Assembly (NCBI RefSeq): GCF_900109605.1
Contig: NZ_FOAM01000012.1
Coordinates: 62,001 to 126,000, forward strand
Source of the DNA: Xaviernesmea oryzae
Lineage (GTDB): Bacteria > Pseudomonadota > Alphaproteobacteria > Rhizobiales > Rhizobiaceae
Length of the DNA stretch: 64,000 nt
Direction: 5' to 3'
A model generated the notes under the pieces. The model saw nothing but the letters and a program-made list of their open reading frames with translations, was not told where the DNA came from and did no database searches. Shown in pieces: positions 51,778 to 61,368 of the stretch (position 1 is the first letter of the stretch; each line of letters opens with the position of its first letter). The position numbers were made by a program, and so were the translations under genes.

Positions 51778-53919
51778 ATGCATCTATGGAACAAGCTGGG
51801 CATCCGCGCTCAGATCACCTTCGGCTTCGTGCCGCTGATCCTCTTGATGAGCTTCCTGTCGATCAACGCCATTTCCGGCATGAACGGCCTGTCCTCGATC
51901 TTCTCCTCCTATCAGGCGACCGCCGGCCAGACGCTGTCGATCTCGGATTATTCCAACCGTCTGCACGAGATCCAGTCGGCCGCCGAGCGTTTCCGCGTCT
52001 CGCCTGAGGATGCGGTGGTCGAGCATTTCCGCAGCAATCTCGCGTCCTTCCTCAAGGAAGATGCCCGCTTCGACGGCAATCCCGAGCTTGTCGCCGGCAT
52101 GGCCGCGATCAGCGCGGATATGAAGGCCTATGGCGCCGCTTTCGACGAGATCGTCAAGCTGCAGGATCGGCGCGAGGCGCTGATCGCCAAGGTCACCGAA
52201 TATGGCCCCTGGACCGCCATCGCGCTTGAGGACGTGCAGCGCAGCGCCTGGCGCCAGAACGATATTGCCCTGCTGCACGCCACCGGCGAGACGCTGGAGG
52301 CGCTGAACCGGAGCCTCTATTTCTCCGAGCGCTTCGTCCATGCCAACGACCTCAAGGCCTATGACGTGGCCCAGGCCGCGCTGAAGCAGGCCGTGGCGCT
52401 GGATAACGCCGCCGCCCAGAGCGCGCGCGATGCGCTGCAGCGCAAGCGCCTGGCCGGCGCCACTCAGCTGATGCAGAACTATACCGGTCGCCTGGAAGAG
52501 GTGCGCCAGGTGCTTCTGTCCAGCAATGCCATCCGCGACGGCAAGATGGACGTGCTGGCGCCCAAGATCGCCAGCGGCTTTGCCGGCCTGCAGGACAAGA
52601 TCAGCGGCGCGCAGACGGCGCTCGACGGCTCGGTGCAGAGCACCGTCTCCTCCGTCACCCTGTCGACGCTGGTGATTTCCGGCCTGCTGATCGTCATCGG
52701 CCTTGTGCTCTCCTATGCCGTCGGCCGCCTGATCTCGGGCAAGGTGCGCAGCATGGCGCAGGCCATGGAGCGGCTGGCCCATGGCGACGAGCAGGTGACC
52801 GTCGAAGGCGCCGAGCACGCCCATGAACTCGGCGCCATGGCCCGCTCGCTCAAGGTCTTCCAGGAGACTGGGCGTGCCAAGCTGGTGGCCGAAGCCAATG
52901 CCGAACGCGCGCGTCTGGCCGGCGAAGAACAGCGCCTGCGCCAGGAGGCGGCACAGCTAGCCGACGCCAAGGTGATGGAACATGCCTTCAACGAGATTTC
53001 CAAAGGCCTGGACGCGCTTTCGGGCGGCGACCTGACCGTGCGCATCGGCGCGGTGGATGCCCGCTACGCGCCGATCCGCGACCATTTCAACACCTCGGTC
53101 GCCACGCTGGAACAGGCGCTGGGCTCGGTGATCCATGCCATCGGCGCGATCCGCTCCGGCCTTGCGGAAATCTCCACGGCCTCCAACGACCTGGCGCATC
53201 GCACCGAACAGCAGGCCGCCTCGCTGGAAGAAACGGTTGCCGCGATCAGCGAGGTCACGCGCGGGGTCAACGGCACCGCCGAGGGCGCAAACCACGCCCA
53301 GCGCGCCGCCGTCACCACCCGCGACAACGCCCAGAAGGGCGGCACCATCGTCAACCGCGCGATCCAGGCCATGGCCGAAATCCAGGCCTCCTCGGCTAAG
53401 ATCGGCAATATCATCGGCGTGATCGACGAGATCGCCTTCCAGACCAACCTGCTTGCCCTGAACGCCGGCGTGGAAGCCGCGCGGGCCGGCGAAGCGGGAC
53501 GCGGCTTTGCGGTGGTGGCGCAGGAAGTGCGCGAGCTTGCCCAGCGCTCCGCCCAGGCCGCGCGCGAGATCAAATCGCTGATCTCGACCTCGACCACGCA
53601 GGTGGATACCGGCGTGGAGCTGGTCAGCCAGTCCGGCGCCTCGCTGGAGGACATCGTCAAGCAGGTGAGCGACATGAGCACGGTCATCGCCGACATCGCG
53701 TCGTCCGCCCGCGACCAGGCCAACAGCCTGCGCGAGGTTTCGGCCGCCGGCGACCAGATGGACAAGGTGACCCAGCAGAACGCCGCCATGGTGGAAGAAA
53801 CCACGGCCGCCGCCCAGAGCCTGACACAGGAAACCGAGCGCCTGGCCGAAATGGTCCACCGCTTCCGCGTCAACAGCCATTCGGCCGCCTACCAACAGGA
53901 CTATCGGATGGCCTCTTAG
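51778..53919 (+). CDS. Methyl-accepting chemotaxis protein with helical periplasmic domain
   Basis: A 713-residue chemoreceptor. TM1 is at about residues 15-35. An all-helical periplasmic domain of about 250 residues follows, the size of a helical bimodular (HBM)-type sensor. TM2 is at about 300-320, then HAMP and the signalling hairpin with [24 protein letters not shown]. The ATG at 51778 has GGGAA 8 bases upstream; the GTG at 51754 overlaps the stop of the binding-protein gene. The tight link to that gene suggests the binding protein docks on this receptor. Confidence 0.93.
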   Translation: MHLWNKLGIRAQITFGFVPLILLMSFLSINAISGMNGLSSIFSSYQATAGQTLSISDYSNRLHEIQSAAERFRVSPEDAVVEHFRSNLASFLKEDARFDGNPELVAGMAAISADMKAYGAAFDEIVKLQDRREALIAKVTEYGPWTAIALEDVQRSAWRQNDIALLHATGETLEALNRSLYFSERFVHANDLKAYDVAQAALKQAVALDNAAAQSARDALQRKRLAGATQLMQNYTGRLEEVRQVLLSSNAIRDGKMDVLAPKIASGFAGLQDKISGAQTALDGSVQSTVSSVTLSTLVISGLLIVIGLVLSYAVGRLISGKVRSMAQAMERLAHGDEQVTVEGAEHAHELGAMARSLKVFQETGRAKLVAEANAERARLAGEEQRLRQEAAQLADAKVMEHAFNEISKGLDALSGGDLTVRIGAVDARYAPIRDHFNTSVATLEQALGSVIHAIGAIRSGLAEISTASNDLAHRTEQQAASLEETVAAISEVTRGVNGTAEGANHAQRAAVTTRDNAQKGGTIVNRAIQAMAEIQASSAKIGNIIGVIDEIAFQTNLLALNAGVEAARAGEAGRGFAVVAQEVRELAQRSAQAAREIKSLISTSTTQVDTGVELVSQSGASLEDIVKQVSDMSTVIADIASSARDQANSLREVSAAGDQMDKVTQQNAAMVEETTAAAQSLTQETERLAEMVHRFRVNSHSAAYQQDYRMAS

Positions 53920-54013
53920 AGCGCTGTTCGATCTCAGATCGGCACTCTAAGCTCTTTTGTTTGAAGCATAATCTTATCGATCCTCGTTTCACTCCGGTCG
54001 GATTATGCTCGAG
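53918..54013. repeat. Rhizobiales-type intergenic palindromic repeat
   Basis: From the chemoreceptor stop codon onward the sequence follows a pattern common between rhizobial genes: an AGAGCGCT...CTCTAAGCTCTT part, then AGCATAATC (53965-53973) and its inverted copy GATTATGCT (54001-54009). The assignment to this repeat class is from memory of the pattern. Confidence 0.55.
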
Positions 54014-54037
54014 GGGCCGTCTTTGCGAGACTGCATG

Positions 54038-54080
54038 CGGCACGGGACGGGGGTCATGCCTCTCCCGTGCCGTCTCGTTT
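54038..54080 (+). terminator. Terminator behind the chemoreceptor gene
   Basis: A perfect 10-bp stem CGGCACGGGA / TCCCGTGCCG with a 15-base loop, followed by TCTCGTTTTC. It lies between the chemoreceptor gene and the convergent beta-lactamase gene. Confidence 0.7.
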
Positions 54081-54140
54081 TCGATCGGTGCGGCGCGCTT
54101 GTTCCGTCAGCGCGCCGGCCGTCTCCCGGCAGCAGGCGGA

Positions 54141-55052
54141 TCAGCCGCTCCATGCCACGGCAAGCTCGGCAAGCGTCCTGAGCAGCGCCTCATCCTGCGG
54201 CCGCGTTTCCGGGGAGAAGGCGGGGTTCTCGACATAGGCGGCGATCACCAGAGGTTTGCGACCGCCGGGCGGAAAGAGGACGGCCAGGTCGTTGGTCTTG
54301 TTGCCGACACCCCGGCGCATGCCCGTGCCGGTCTTGTCGAGGCCCTGCCACGTGGCGGGAATGCCGCCTCGCAATCGCGTCAAGCCGGTTTTCGTGGCCG
54401 ACATCCATGCCCGCAGGCGCTGACGGCTCTCCGCACTCAACACATCGCCCAGCACGATGCGCTGCACCGTGCCCGCCATGGCCCTGGGGGTCGTGCTGTT
54501 CTCCTCGGTGCCGACGGGGATGATATTGATCGCCGGCTCGTAACCGTCGAGCCGGCTCTTGTCGTCGCCGATCTCCCGCCAGAACCGCGTGAGGGCCTCA
54601 GGTCCGCCCAATCGGCGCATGAGAATATTGGCGGCGGCATTGTCGCTGGTCACCTGCACCGCTTCGGCCAGCGCCAGGATCGACAAACGCCCGGCGGCCA
54701 GATGATCTTCGACGACGGGCGAATAGGCAATGATGTCGCGACGGCTGAAGGCGAGCATTTCCGCCGGATCGAGCCGGCCCGCATCGGCTTCGCGCAAGGC
54801 CAGGGCCGCCAGCGAAAATTTGAACGTCGAGCAGTGGCAGAAGCGCTCGTCGGCGCGCCAGCCGAAACTCCGGCCGCGTTCCGTATCGAGAACGAAGGCT
54901 CCGAGCCGCACGCCCGCTTTGCGCTCCGCCGCGCGCAGACGCGCAACCGGATCGCCATTCTGCGCAAACGCCGCACCGCCGAGAGACAGGCTGGCGCCGA
55001 TACCGCCGAGCAGATATCGGCGCGTTATCCATGCAATTCGTTCAGCGTCCAT
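54141..55052 (-). CDS. Class A beta-lactamase with twin-arginine signal
   Basis: A 303-residue serine beta-lactamase. The conserved elements are all present: S75-T-F-K78, S136-D-N138, E172 in the EPAIN motif (Ambler 166) and K240-T-G242 followed by Thr. The leader has RRYLLGG at residues 11-17 and a hydrophobic stretch ending near AFAQ, so export by the Tat route is likely. A Cys directly precedes the active Ser, but the partner Cys typical of carbapenemases (Ambler 238) is Gly here. The ATG at 55052 is chosen; the upstream frame is not coding. It is probably a chromosomal intrinsic enzyme, since there is no nearby regulator or mobile element of the ampR or transposon type. Confidence 0.93.
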   Translation of the reverse strand: MDAERIAWITRRYLLGGIGASLSLGGAAFAQNGDPVARLRAAERKAGVRLGAFVLDTERGRSFGWRADERFCHCSTFKFSLAALALREADAGRLDPAEMLAFSRRDIIAYSPVVEDHLAAGRLSILALAEAVQVTSDNAAANILMRRLGGPEALTRFWREIGDDKSRLDGYEPAINIIPVGTEENSTTPRAMAGTVQRIVLGDVLSAESRQRLRAWMSATKTGLTRLRGGIPATWQGLDKTGTGMRRGVGNKTNDLAVLFPPGGRKPLVIAAYVENPAFSPETRPQDEALLRTLAELAVAWSG

Positions 55053-55290
55053 GGATCCGGCCTTTCCTTGGTTTCCCGGCAAAGAGACCTGAGCGGCAGC
55101 CCAGGCCAACAATGCTCCTGCGCCCCTGCTATATCCAATCGCAGGACGCGCCAAGTCCTGCCGGCGGCGAGAGCATCGGGCCGGACGGTGGGAGCCGGTT
55201 TGCGGAAAATCCGATGCAAAGACAAAGGGTCCAGCCCATCGGACCCATGACGATCACAGGACACGACGCAATGGTTTGTGAACTCGGCTG

Positions 55291-55485
55291 CCCCCTCATC
55301 CGACCCTTCGGGCCACCTTCTCTCCGCTGGGGAGAAGAGACTGCGGCGCTGCTCAGCCCTCTCATCCCAACACGATAAAACGCGATTTATGCCATGTTTT
55401 CTGGACGTTGGACTGAGGCGCCGCGTTGTCGGCCTTGGTCTCTTCTCCCCATCGGGGAGAAGGTGCCGGCAGGCGGATGAGGGGG
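55291..55485. repeat. MITE-like intergenic mosaic element, copy 2 (195 bp)
   Basis: The same inverted ends as the copy at 27893 (CCCCCTCATCCG...CGGATGAGGGGG, with CTTCTCTCC/CTTCTCCCC hairpins), but the interior differs apart from a GGCGCC core. It lies between the beta-lactamase gene and the sugar transporter operon; the rest of this 500-bp gap shows no gene. Confidence 0.75.
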
Positions 55486-55555
55486 GCCGCCAAGCCGTCA
55501 AGGTTCTGCGCCGCGTCCTGTGGACGACCATATCACGTCCAATGCGCCAAGCTGG

Positions 55556-56644
55556 CTAAACCCGTCGTCCCGTTTCCGGATCGAACAGATGCACCAGGCC
55601 AGGGTCGATGGTCAGCGTCAGGCGGTCGCCGGGGCGCAGATGTTCGCGGCCGTGCTCGACCAGCGAGATATCGCCTGTGTCCCCGAGGCTCAGATAGGTG
55701 AGCGAGCCGGTGGATTCGATCAGGCGCACCGGGAGGGTAAAGGCCTGATGATCGGATCCGCTCTCCCCGTCGACAATGCGCAAATGCTCCGGGCGCAGGC
55801 CTGCGGTCACCGCCTGCCCGGGAGCCAGCGGTGCGGCACCCTTGCGGTCCACGGCGATCACCGGCTGGCCCGGCAGATCGAGCGCGATGCTGGCGCCATC
55901 GACGGCGCGCGCTGCGATGAAATTCATCGCCGGCGAGCCGATGAAGCCGGCGACGAAGCGGTTTTCCGGCCGGTCGTAAAGCGTCAGCGGCGCGCCCTGC
56001 TGCTCGATCACGCCGTCGCGCATCACCACCACATGGTCGGCCATGGTCATGGCCTCGATCTGGTCATGGGTGACATAGACCGAGGTCGCGCCCAGCCGGT
56101 CGTGCAGCGCGCGGATTTCCTTGCGCATGGAGACGCGCAGCGCGGCATCGAGATTGGAGAGCGGCTCGTCGAAGAGGAAGGCCTTGGGGCTGCGGATCAC
56201 CGCCCGGCCCATGGCCACGCGCTGGCGCTGGCCGCCGGAGAGCTGGCGCGGATAGCGCGTCAGCAGGCCGGAGAGCCCGGTAAAGCCCGCCACCTCCTGC
56301 GCTTTGGCCTTGGCATTCGTCTTGGAGACGCCGCGCATCCGCAAGGGGTAGATCAGGTTTTCTTCCACCGTCATATGCGGATAGAGCGCATAGGACTGGA
56401 ACACCATGGCGATGTCGCGCTTGCGCGGCGGCACGGCGGTCATCTCGGCGCCGGCGATGGTCAGCCGGCCGGCGGTGATCTTTTCCAAGCCAGCGAGCGA
56501 GCGCAGCAGCGTGGACTTGCCGCAGCCGGAAGGCCCGACCAGCGCCACAAAGCTGCCCTTCTCGATGGTGAGATTGATGTCCTTCAGCGCGTGATAGGCG
56601 CCGTAATGCTTGTTGACCTGGCTGAGTTCGATCTGGGCGGTCAT
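55556..56644 (-). CDS. Sugar ABC transporter ATPase (UgpC/MalK-like)
   Basis: A 362-residue CUT1-type ATPase with Walker A GPSGCGKST, signature LSGGQRQRVAMGRA, Walker B AFLFDEPLSNLDA, H-loop YVTHDQIEAM and a C-terminal OB/TOBE regulatory domain (GLRPEHLRIVDG). It powers import by the two permeases encoded just upstream. The ATG at 56644 overlaps the permease stop by 4 bp. It is the last gene of the six-gene sugar operon. Confidence 0.95.
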   Translation of the reverse strand: MTAQIELSQVNKHYGAYHALKDINLTIEKGSFVALVGPSGCGKSTLLRSLAGLEKITAGRLTIAGAEMTAVPPRKRDIAMVFQSYALYPHMTVEENLIYPLRMRGVSKTNAKAKAQEVAGFTGLSGLLTRYPRQLSGGQRQRVAMGRAVIRSPKAFLFDEPLSNLDAALRVSMRKEIRALHDRLGATSVYVTHDQIEAMTMADHVVVMRDGVIEQQGAPLTLYDRPENRFVAGFIGSPAMNFIAARAVDGASIALDLPGQPVIAVDRKGAAPLAPGQAVTAGLRPEHLRIVDGESGSDHQAFTLPVRLIESTGSLTYLSLGDTGDISLVEHGREHLRPGDRLTLTIDPGLVHLFDPETGRRV

Positions 56645-57468
56645 TTCAGCGCTCCCGAGGTGAGGCCGGAGACGATGCGGCGTTGCAAGAGGACGAAGAG
56701 GGCGAGGATCGGGCCGACATACATGGCGGCGAAGGCCATGATGTTGTTCCACTCATTGGTGTTGGGCCCCATGAAGGAATTGAGCCCGACGGAGGCCGGC
56801 TGCAGCTCCGCCGCCTGGATCATCGACTTGGAATAGACGAATTCGCCAAAGGCCTGCATGAAGATCAGGATGGCCGAGACGAGAATGCCGTTGCGCGCAA
56901 GCGGCAGCACGATGAAGAGAAAGGCGCCGACGCGCGAATTGCCGTCCACAAGCCCCGCCTCTTCCAGTTCCGCCGGCACGCTCATGAAGGTGGAGCGCAC
57001 GAGCACGACGAAGAAGGGCATGGCCTTGGCGGCGATCGCCAGGATCACGGCAAGGCGCGGCGTGGCCAGCAGCCCGAACTGCGAGAAGCCGACGAAGATC
57101 GGCGTCACCATCAGCGAAGCCGGCAGAACCTGCAGCATCAGGATCAAAAACAGGCCGATATCGATCCAGACATTGCGGTAGCGCGCCAGAACATAGGCGC
57201 AACCGGTGCCGAGCGCGGTGACCAGCACCACCGCGCCCAAGGCGATAACAAGCGAATTCCACAGGTAGCGCCCGACGGCGCGGCTTTCCCAGACATAGGC
57301 GTAGGTCTGCCATTGCGGCTCGCTCGGCCAGAAGCTCGGCGGGGTCGCAAACATGGCCGAGCCCGTCTTCAGCGAGGTGACCACCATCCAGTAGAGCGGG
57401 AAGAGATAAAGGGCGGCCAGCAACAGCGCGATGGCCAGAAACAGGCGGTTTCTCAGGGTTTCGCTCAT
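56641..57468 (-). CDS. Sugar ABC transporter permease (MalG-like)
   Basis: A 275-residue CUT1 permease with six spans. The EAA loop reads LEEAGLVDGNSRVGAFLFIVLPLARNGI and the N-terminal span is FLAIALLLAALYLFPLYWMVVTSLK. The ATG at 57468 overlaps the MalF-like permease stop by 4 bp, and its own stop overlaps the ATPase start by 4 bp. Confidence 0.94.
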   Translation of the reverse strand: MSETLRNRLFLAIALLLAALYLFPLYWMVVTSLKTGSAMFATPPSFWPSEPQWQTYAYVWESRAVGRYLWNSLVIALGAVVLVTALGTGCAYVLARYRNVWIDIGLFLILMLQVLPASLMVTPIFVGFSQFGLLATPRLAVILAIAAKAMPFFVVLVRSTFMSVPAELEEAGLVDGNSRVGAFLFIVLPLARNGILVSAILIFMQAFGEFVYSKSMIQAAELQPASVGLNSFMGPNTNEWNNIMAFAAMYVGPILALFVLLQRRIVSGLTSGALK

Positions 57469-58367
57469 CCGCGCACCTCCTGGCGTGTCGAGCGCACATA
57501 GATCACCGAGGCGATCATGACGAAGACGATCATGATGACGGAGATCGTCGCGCCTTGCGCGAAATCATATTGGCGGAAGGAGAGATCCCAGGCCCAATAT
57601 TGCGCGACATTGGAGGCATTGTTCGGCCCGCCCGAGGTGATGGCGGCAAAGAGGTCGAACTGCTGCAGCGTGAAGATCAGGCCGAGCGAAACGACGGCGC
57701 CAATGGTGGCGCGCATCATCGGCAGGGTGATGGTGCGAAAGCGCGCCCAGGCGCCGGCGCCATCGAGCTCGGCCGCCTCGTAGAGATCCTTGGGGATCGA
57801 GGACAGGCCGACCGAGAGCAGGATCATGTTGAAGGAAATGCCGAGCCAGATATTGGCGATGATGACGGCCCAGAGCGCGAAATTCGGGTCCGAGCGCCAG
57901 AAGATATTGCCGGAGATGATGCCAACAGAGCGCAGGACATAATTCAGCACGCCGAAATCGCCTGAGAGAATCCAGTTCCAGATAGCGCCGACGACGAGGC
58001 CCGGCATGACCCAGGAGACCAGAAACAGCCCGCGCAGCCAGCTGGCGCCCGGAAATTCGTTCCAGAAGAACAGAGCGAGCCCGAAGCCGATCAGGAACTG
58101 CCCGGCGATCGAGGCCACGACGAAGATCGCCGTGTTCTTCAGGATCGGCCAGGTTTCCGGCTGAGAGAAAAGCGTGGCGTAATTTTTCAGCCCGACAAAG
58201 GGCCGGGCGAAGCTGCCGAGGGAAAACATGTCCACCTCCTGCACGCTCATCACCACATTGTAGAGAAGCGGCAGGCCGGAGAGCAGGAAGAGAAACCCCA
58301 TGGGAAAGGCGACGAGGCCGACATCGAAGCCGCGCCCATCCCTCAGGCTCGAAAACATGGTCTTCAT
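57465..58367 (-). CDS. Sugar ABC transporter permease (MalF-like)
   Basis: A 300-residue CUT1 permease with six spans and the EAA loop DLYEAAELDGAGAWARFRTITLPMMRATI. It is paired with the MalG-like protein. The ATG at 58367 is used; an in-frame ATG three codons later is possible. Upstream is a 629-bp hairpin-rich spacer before the binding-protein gene, unusual within an operon. Confidence 0.94.
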   Translation of the reverse strand: MKTMFSSLRDGRGFDVGLVAFPMGFLFLLSGLPLLYNVVMSVQEVDMFSLGSFARPFVGLKNYATLFSQPETWPILKNTAIFVVASIAGQFLIGFGLALFFWNEFPGASWLRGLFLVSWVMPGLVVGAIWNWILSGDFGVLNYVLRSVGIISGNIFWRSDPNFALWAVIIANIWLGISFNMILLSVGLSSIPKDLYEAAELDGAGAWARFRTITLPMMRATIGAVVSLGLIFTLQQFDLFAAITSGGPNNASNVAQYWAWDLSFRQYDFAQGATISVIMIVFVMIASVIYVRSTRQEVRG

Positions 58368-58636
58368 CGAAATCCCCCTTTGAAAGCGCTTGGGTTTTGC
58401 GGCTCGGCGGAGCCTGCGGCGCCGGATCTTGGCCCGCGCCGAAAGCTCCGGCGCGAACGGGGCGAAGGCCGGCGGCCCCGCCGGCTTCAGCGAACCGCCC
58501 CCGACGGAGGCCGCACCGTTTCACCGGCCACGGCCCCCGCGGGGGAGGAAGGCGATGCCTGGACTGGTGACGTCCAGGCATGGAAATTGCGAAGGGCGCC
58601 CTGAACCCAGGCGTGAGGGCGGCCCCCAGCCTGCGA

Positions 58637-58971
58637 GGCAGAACAGGCGCCGCAAAACGCAACGCCGGGTCAGCCACTGGCCTCCTCTCCCCAGCGGGGA
58701 GAGGGCAGGGTGAGGGGGGCGAGGCGGGCACGACGCGGGCCGTAAACACCCTTTGACTCCGAACCCAGCCGAGAGGGCGGCCCCCTCATCTGCCTGCCGG
58801 CATCTTCTCCCCGCTGGGGAGAAGAGACCTTGCGGCGCGCGCCTCGCCCGCACTCAACCCCGAGCACAGATCAACCTTGAAGCCGGTGCGGCAGAACAGC
58901 CGCCGCAAAACGCGCCGCCCGATCAGCCACTGGCCTCCTCTTCCCCGCGGGGAGAGGGCAGGGTAAGGGGG
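58637..58971. repeat. Direct repeats and hairpins between binding-protein and permease genes
   Basis: Two similar 82-83-bp direct repeats (58637-58719 and 58890-58971: GGCAGAACAG..., CCGCAAAACGC, CAGCCACTGGCCTCCTC and a GGGGAGAGGGCAGGGT hairpin end) flank a third hairpin CTTCTCCCC-GCT-GGGGAGAAG at 58804-58824. The whole gap 58368-58996 has no gene. Hairpins here probably protect the upstream binding-protein mRNA and reduce permease expression. Confidence 0.75.
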
Positions 58972-58996
58972 CTGGCGCCGACGCAAGCCGAACCCG

Positions 58997-60226
58997 TTAA
59001 CCCAGCACCGCCGAGATCTTCTTGGCCGCCTGGTCGAGCGCCTCCTGCGGGCTCATCTGGCCGGTGAGCGCGGCCTGGATGGCATCCTGAATGGCCTTGG
59101 AGATCTTCGGCCAGGCCGGATGCGGTCCGCGCGGCTGGGCATATTGCAGCTGGTCGAGGAAGACCTTCAGCGCGGCATCCTTATGCGCATTGCCGGTCGG
59201 CTTGATCTCGATGTCCTTGCGGGCCGGCAGCTGGCCGTATTTTTCGAACATCTTGTCGTCCTGCGAGGCGAAATATTCGATCACCTTGAAGGCCTCGTCG
59301 GGATGCTTGGTCGAGGAGAAGACCGCCCAGTTGAAATCGCCCATGGCGGAGGAGCGTTGCGCGCCCTTTTCCGGCACGGGCAGCAGCGCCACGCCCCAAT
59401 CGAACTTGGCTTCCTGAATCATGCGGTCCAGCTCCCAAGGGCCGGAGATCGCCATGGCGGCGTTGCCGGAATTGAAGGTGCCGGTACTGTCCCACTGCCC
59501 GCGGGTCAGGCTGTCGGGCGAGGCGAGCTTTTCGTCGATGATGGTCTTCCAGGTTTCCAGCGCCTTCACCGCGCCCGGCGCGTTGATATGCTGATAGCCC
59601 CCGCCGCCCATCTGCGCCCAGGGCAGGAACTGAAAGGTGCCTTCCTCATTGCCCTTGGCCGAAAACGCCAGGCCATAGACGTTCTTGGCCGGATCGGTGA
59701 GCTTGCGCGCATCCTCGACCAGCTCGGCCCAGGTCTGTGGCGGGGCGTTCGGGTCCAGCCCCTTCGCCTTGAACATGTCCTTGTTGTAGTAAAGCGCAAT
59801 GGTGTTGGTGGCCTTCGGCACGCCATAATATTTGCCGTCCCACATCACCGATTTCAGCGGACCCGGGAAATAATTATCCGGCTTAATAACCTGGGAGGTC
59901 TCGATCCGACTGGTGAGATCAAGGAAGGCGCCGCGCGAGGCAAACAGCGCGTGCTCCGGATTGTCGACGGCGATGATATCGGGCGCCTGTCCCGTGGAAA
60001 AGGCGCGCATGGCCTCGCTGACCACGTCATCGAACTGCAACAGGCGGTATTCCACCTTGATGCCCTTGTTCAAGGCGTTGAATTCCTTGACCAGATTGGG
60101 CGCGGGCTGAATGTCCTTGTCCAGCGACCAGACGGTGATGGTCACGTCTTCAGCCAGCGCCGGAAGCGCGGAAGCCGAGACGGTGCCGGCCAGAAGCCCG
60201 GCCAGAAGCGTGATCTTGATCCCCAT
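58997..60226 (-). CDS. Sugar ABC transporter periplasmic binding protein (CUT1 type)
   Basis: A 409-residue binding protein with a clear signal peptide ([22 protein letters not shown]) and MalE/UgpB-like features ([54 protein letters not shown]). The sugar is unknown. The ATG at 60226 has GGAGG 5 bases upstream; the ATG at 60238 contains that site and is less likely. It is followed by the repeat-rich gap and the permeases. Confidence 0.94.
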   Translation of the reverse strand: MGIKITLLAGLLAGTVSASALPALAEDVTITVWSLDKDIQPAPNLVKEFNALNKGIKVEYRLLQFDDVVSEAMRAFSTGQAPDIIAVDNPEHALFASRGAFLDLTSRIETSQVIKPDNYFPGPLKSVMWDGKYYGVPKATNTIALYYNKDMFKAKGLDPNAPPQTWAELVEDARKLTDPAKNVYGLAFSAKGNEEGTFQFLPWAQMGGGGYQHINAPGAVKALETWKTIIDEKLASPDSLTRGQWDSTGTFNSGNAAMAISGPWELDRMIQEAKFDWGVALLPVPEKGAQRSSAMGDFNWAVFSSTKHPDEAFKVIEYFASQDDKMFEKYGQLPARKDIEIKPTGNAHKDAALKVFLDQLQYAQPRGPHPAWPKISKAIQDAIQAALTGQMSPQEALDQAAKKISAVLG

Positions 60227-60369
60227 GTCATCCTCCATCGTGGGGTGATCTCCAGAGCATCGGACTGAGTCGGTGCTCTCCTTATGCCCCGGCCCCCGCT
60301 CCTCTTCGCGGGCCACGGGCCTGTCGTGAGGGGCAAGGGCGCGGCGGCCCCTGCCCTCTCTTCAAGCAC

Positions 60370-61272
60370 TCACGTGGGATCGGTGACGAAGTCCCCGCCC
60401 CGGCAGCGCTTGAGATAATTCAGGCCATGCACCTGCCCGGTCATTTCCAGGGCATCGCGATAGACCGGATCATGCCAGCCCTCGATATCGATCGAGCCGG
60501 ACCAGCCGGCGAGCCTCAGCTCGGAGATCACGTCGGTCCAGTTCGTGTCGCCGAAGCCGGGCGTGCGCATGAAGACGAAGGGCAGCTTGCCGAAGATCCC
60601 GTGTTCGCGGATCACGTCCCAGCGGATCGTCGCGTCCTTGCCATGCACGTGGAAGATCTTGTGCGCCCATTTGCGGATCTGTGGAATAGGGTCGATCAGA
60701 TAGACCATCTGATGGCAGGGTTCCCATTCCAGGCCGATATGGTCGTCCGGCGTCTCGTTGAAGATCAGCTCCCAGGCATCCGGATTATGGGCGATGTTCC
60801 AGTCGCCGCTCTGCCAGTTTCCATCCATGGCGCAGTTTTCAAAGGCGATTTTCACGCCCTTGTCGGCGGCGCGCTTCGCCAGCTCGCTCCAGATTTCCTT
60901 GTAGCGCGGCAAGCTGTCGGTGAGCTTCTTGCCCCGCACCCGTCCGGTGAAGCCGGCCACGCAGCTCGCGCCGAAATGATGGGCATTGTCGATGCAGTCC
61001 TTCCAGCCCTGCAGGGTCTGCAGGTCGATTTCGGTTTCCTCGAGCGGATTGCCGAACATGCCGAGCGTCGACATCGTGATGTCACGATCGCCGATGGCCT
61101 CGCGGCAGCGCTTGCCGAGGTCTGCCAGATCCTGGCCATTGGTGGTCTGCCAGAAGAAGGGCTCGAAGCTTTCGAAGCCAAGATCGGCGATCTGGCCGAT
61201 GCGCTTGGCCGCCTCGCCGCCGCTGGCGCTGACCATCGTGCCGACGCGGATGGATGTTGCGGGATTGCTCAC
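60370..61272 (-). CDS. Sugar phosphate isomerase/epimerase-like TIM-barrel protein
   Basis: A 300-residue xylose-isomerase-like barrel. Probable metal ligands are Glu in KIAFENCAM, Glu/His in GLEWEPCHQ, His in FHVHGKDA and Glu in SIDIEGWHDP, the pattern of IolE/IolI-type enzymes. It likely isomerises or dehydrates a sugar or inositol-type intermediate. The start is a GTG at 61272 with GGAG upstream; the TTG at 61290 is rejected. It lies between the oxidoreductase and binding-protein genes of one operon. Confidence 0.88.
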   Translation of the reverse strand: MSNPATSIRVGTMVSASGGEAAKRIGQIADLGFESFEPFFWQTTNGQDLADLGKRCREAIGDRDITMSTLGMFGNPLEETEIDLQTLQGWKDCIDNAHHFGASCVAGFTGRVRGKKLTDSLPRYKEIWSELAKRAADKGVKIAFENCAMDGNWQSGDWNIAHNPDAWELIFNETPDDHIGLEWEPCHQMVYLIDPIPQIRKWAHKIFHVHGKDATIRWDVIREHGIFGKLPFVFMRTPGFGDTNWTDVISELRLAGWSGSIDIEGWHDPVYRDALEMTGQVHGLNYLKRCRGGDFVTDPT

Positions 61273-61368
61273 CTGTCTGTCTCCTCTCAAGCCCGTGGAT
61301 GGTCCACCGGCTTTGTCCTGTTCCGTGCAGCGCCGCCGAACGTGCCGGCGGCCCCTCCCCTCTCGGCC

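Noticed and set aside
54141-55052. Calling the beta-lactamase a KPC/NMC-type carbapenemase
   Set aside because: The Cys before the active serine is present, but the partner position after KTGT is Gly, so the diagnostic disulfide cannot form.
58368-58996. CRISPR array suggested by repeated hairpin units
   Set aside because: Only two long degenerate direct repeats with one long spacer; units are palindromic intergenic elements, not short regular repeats.
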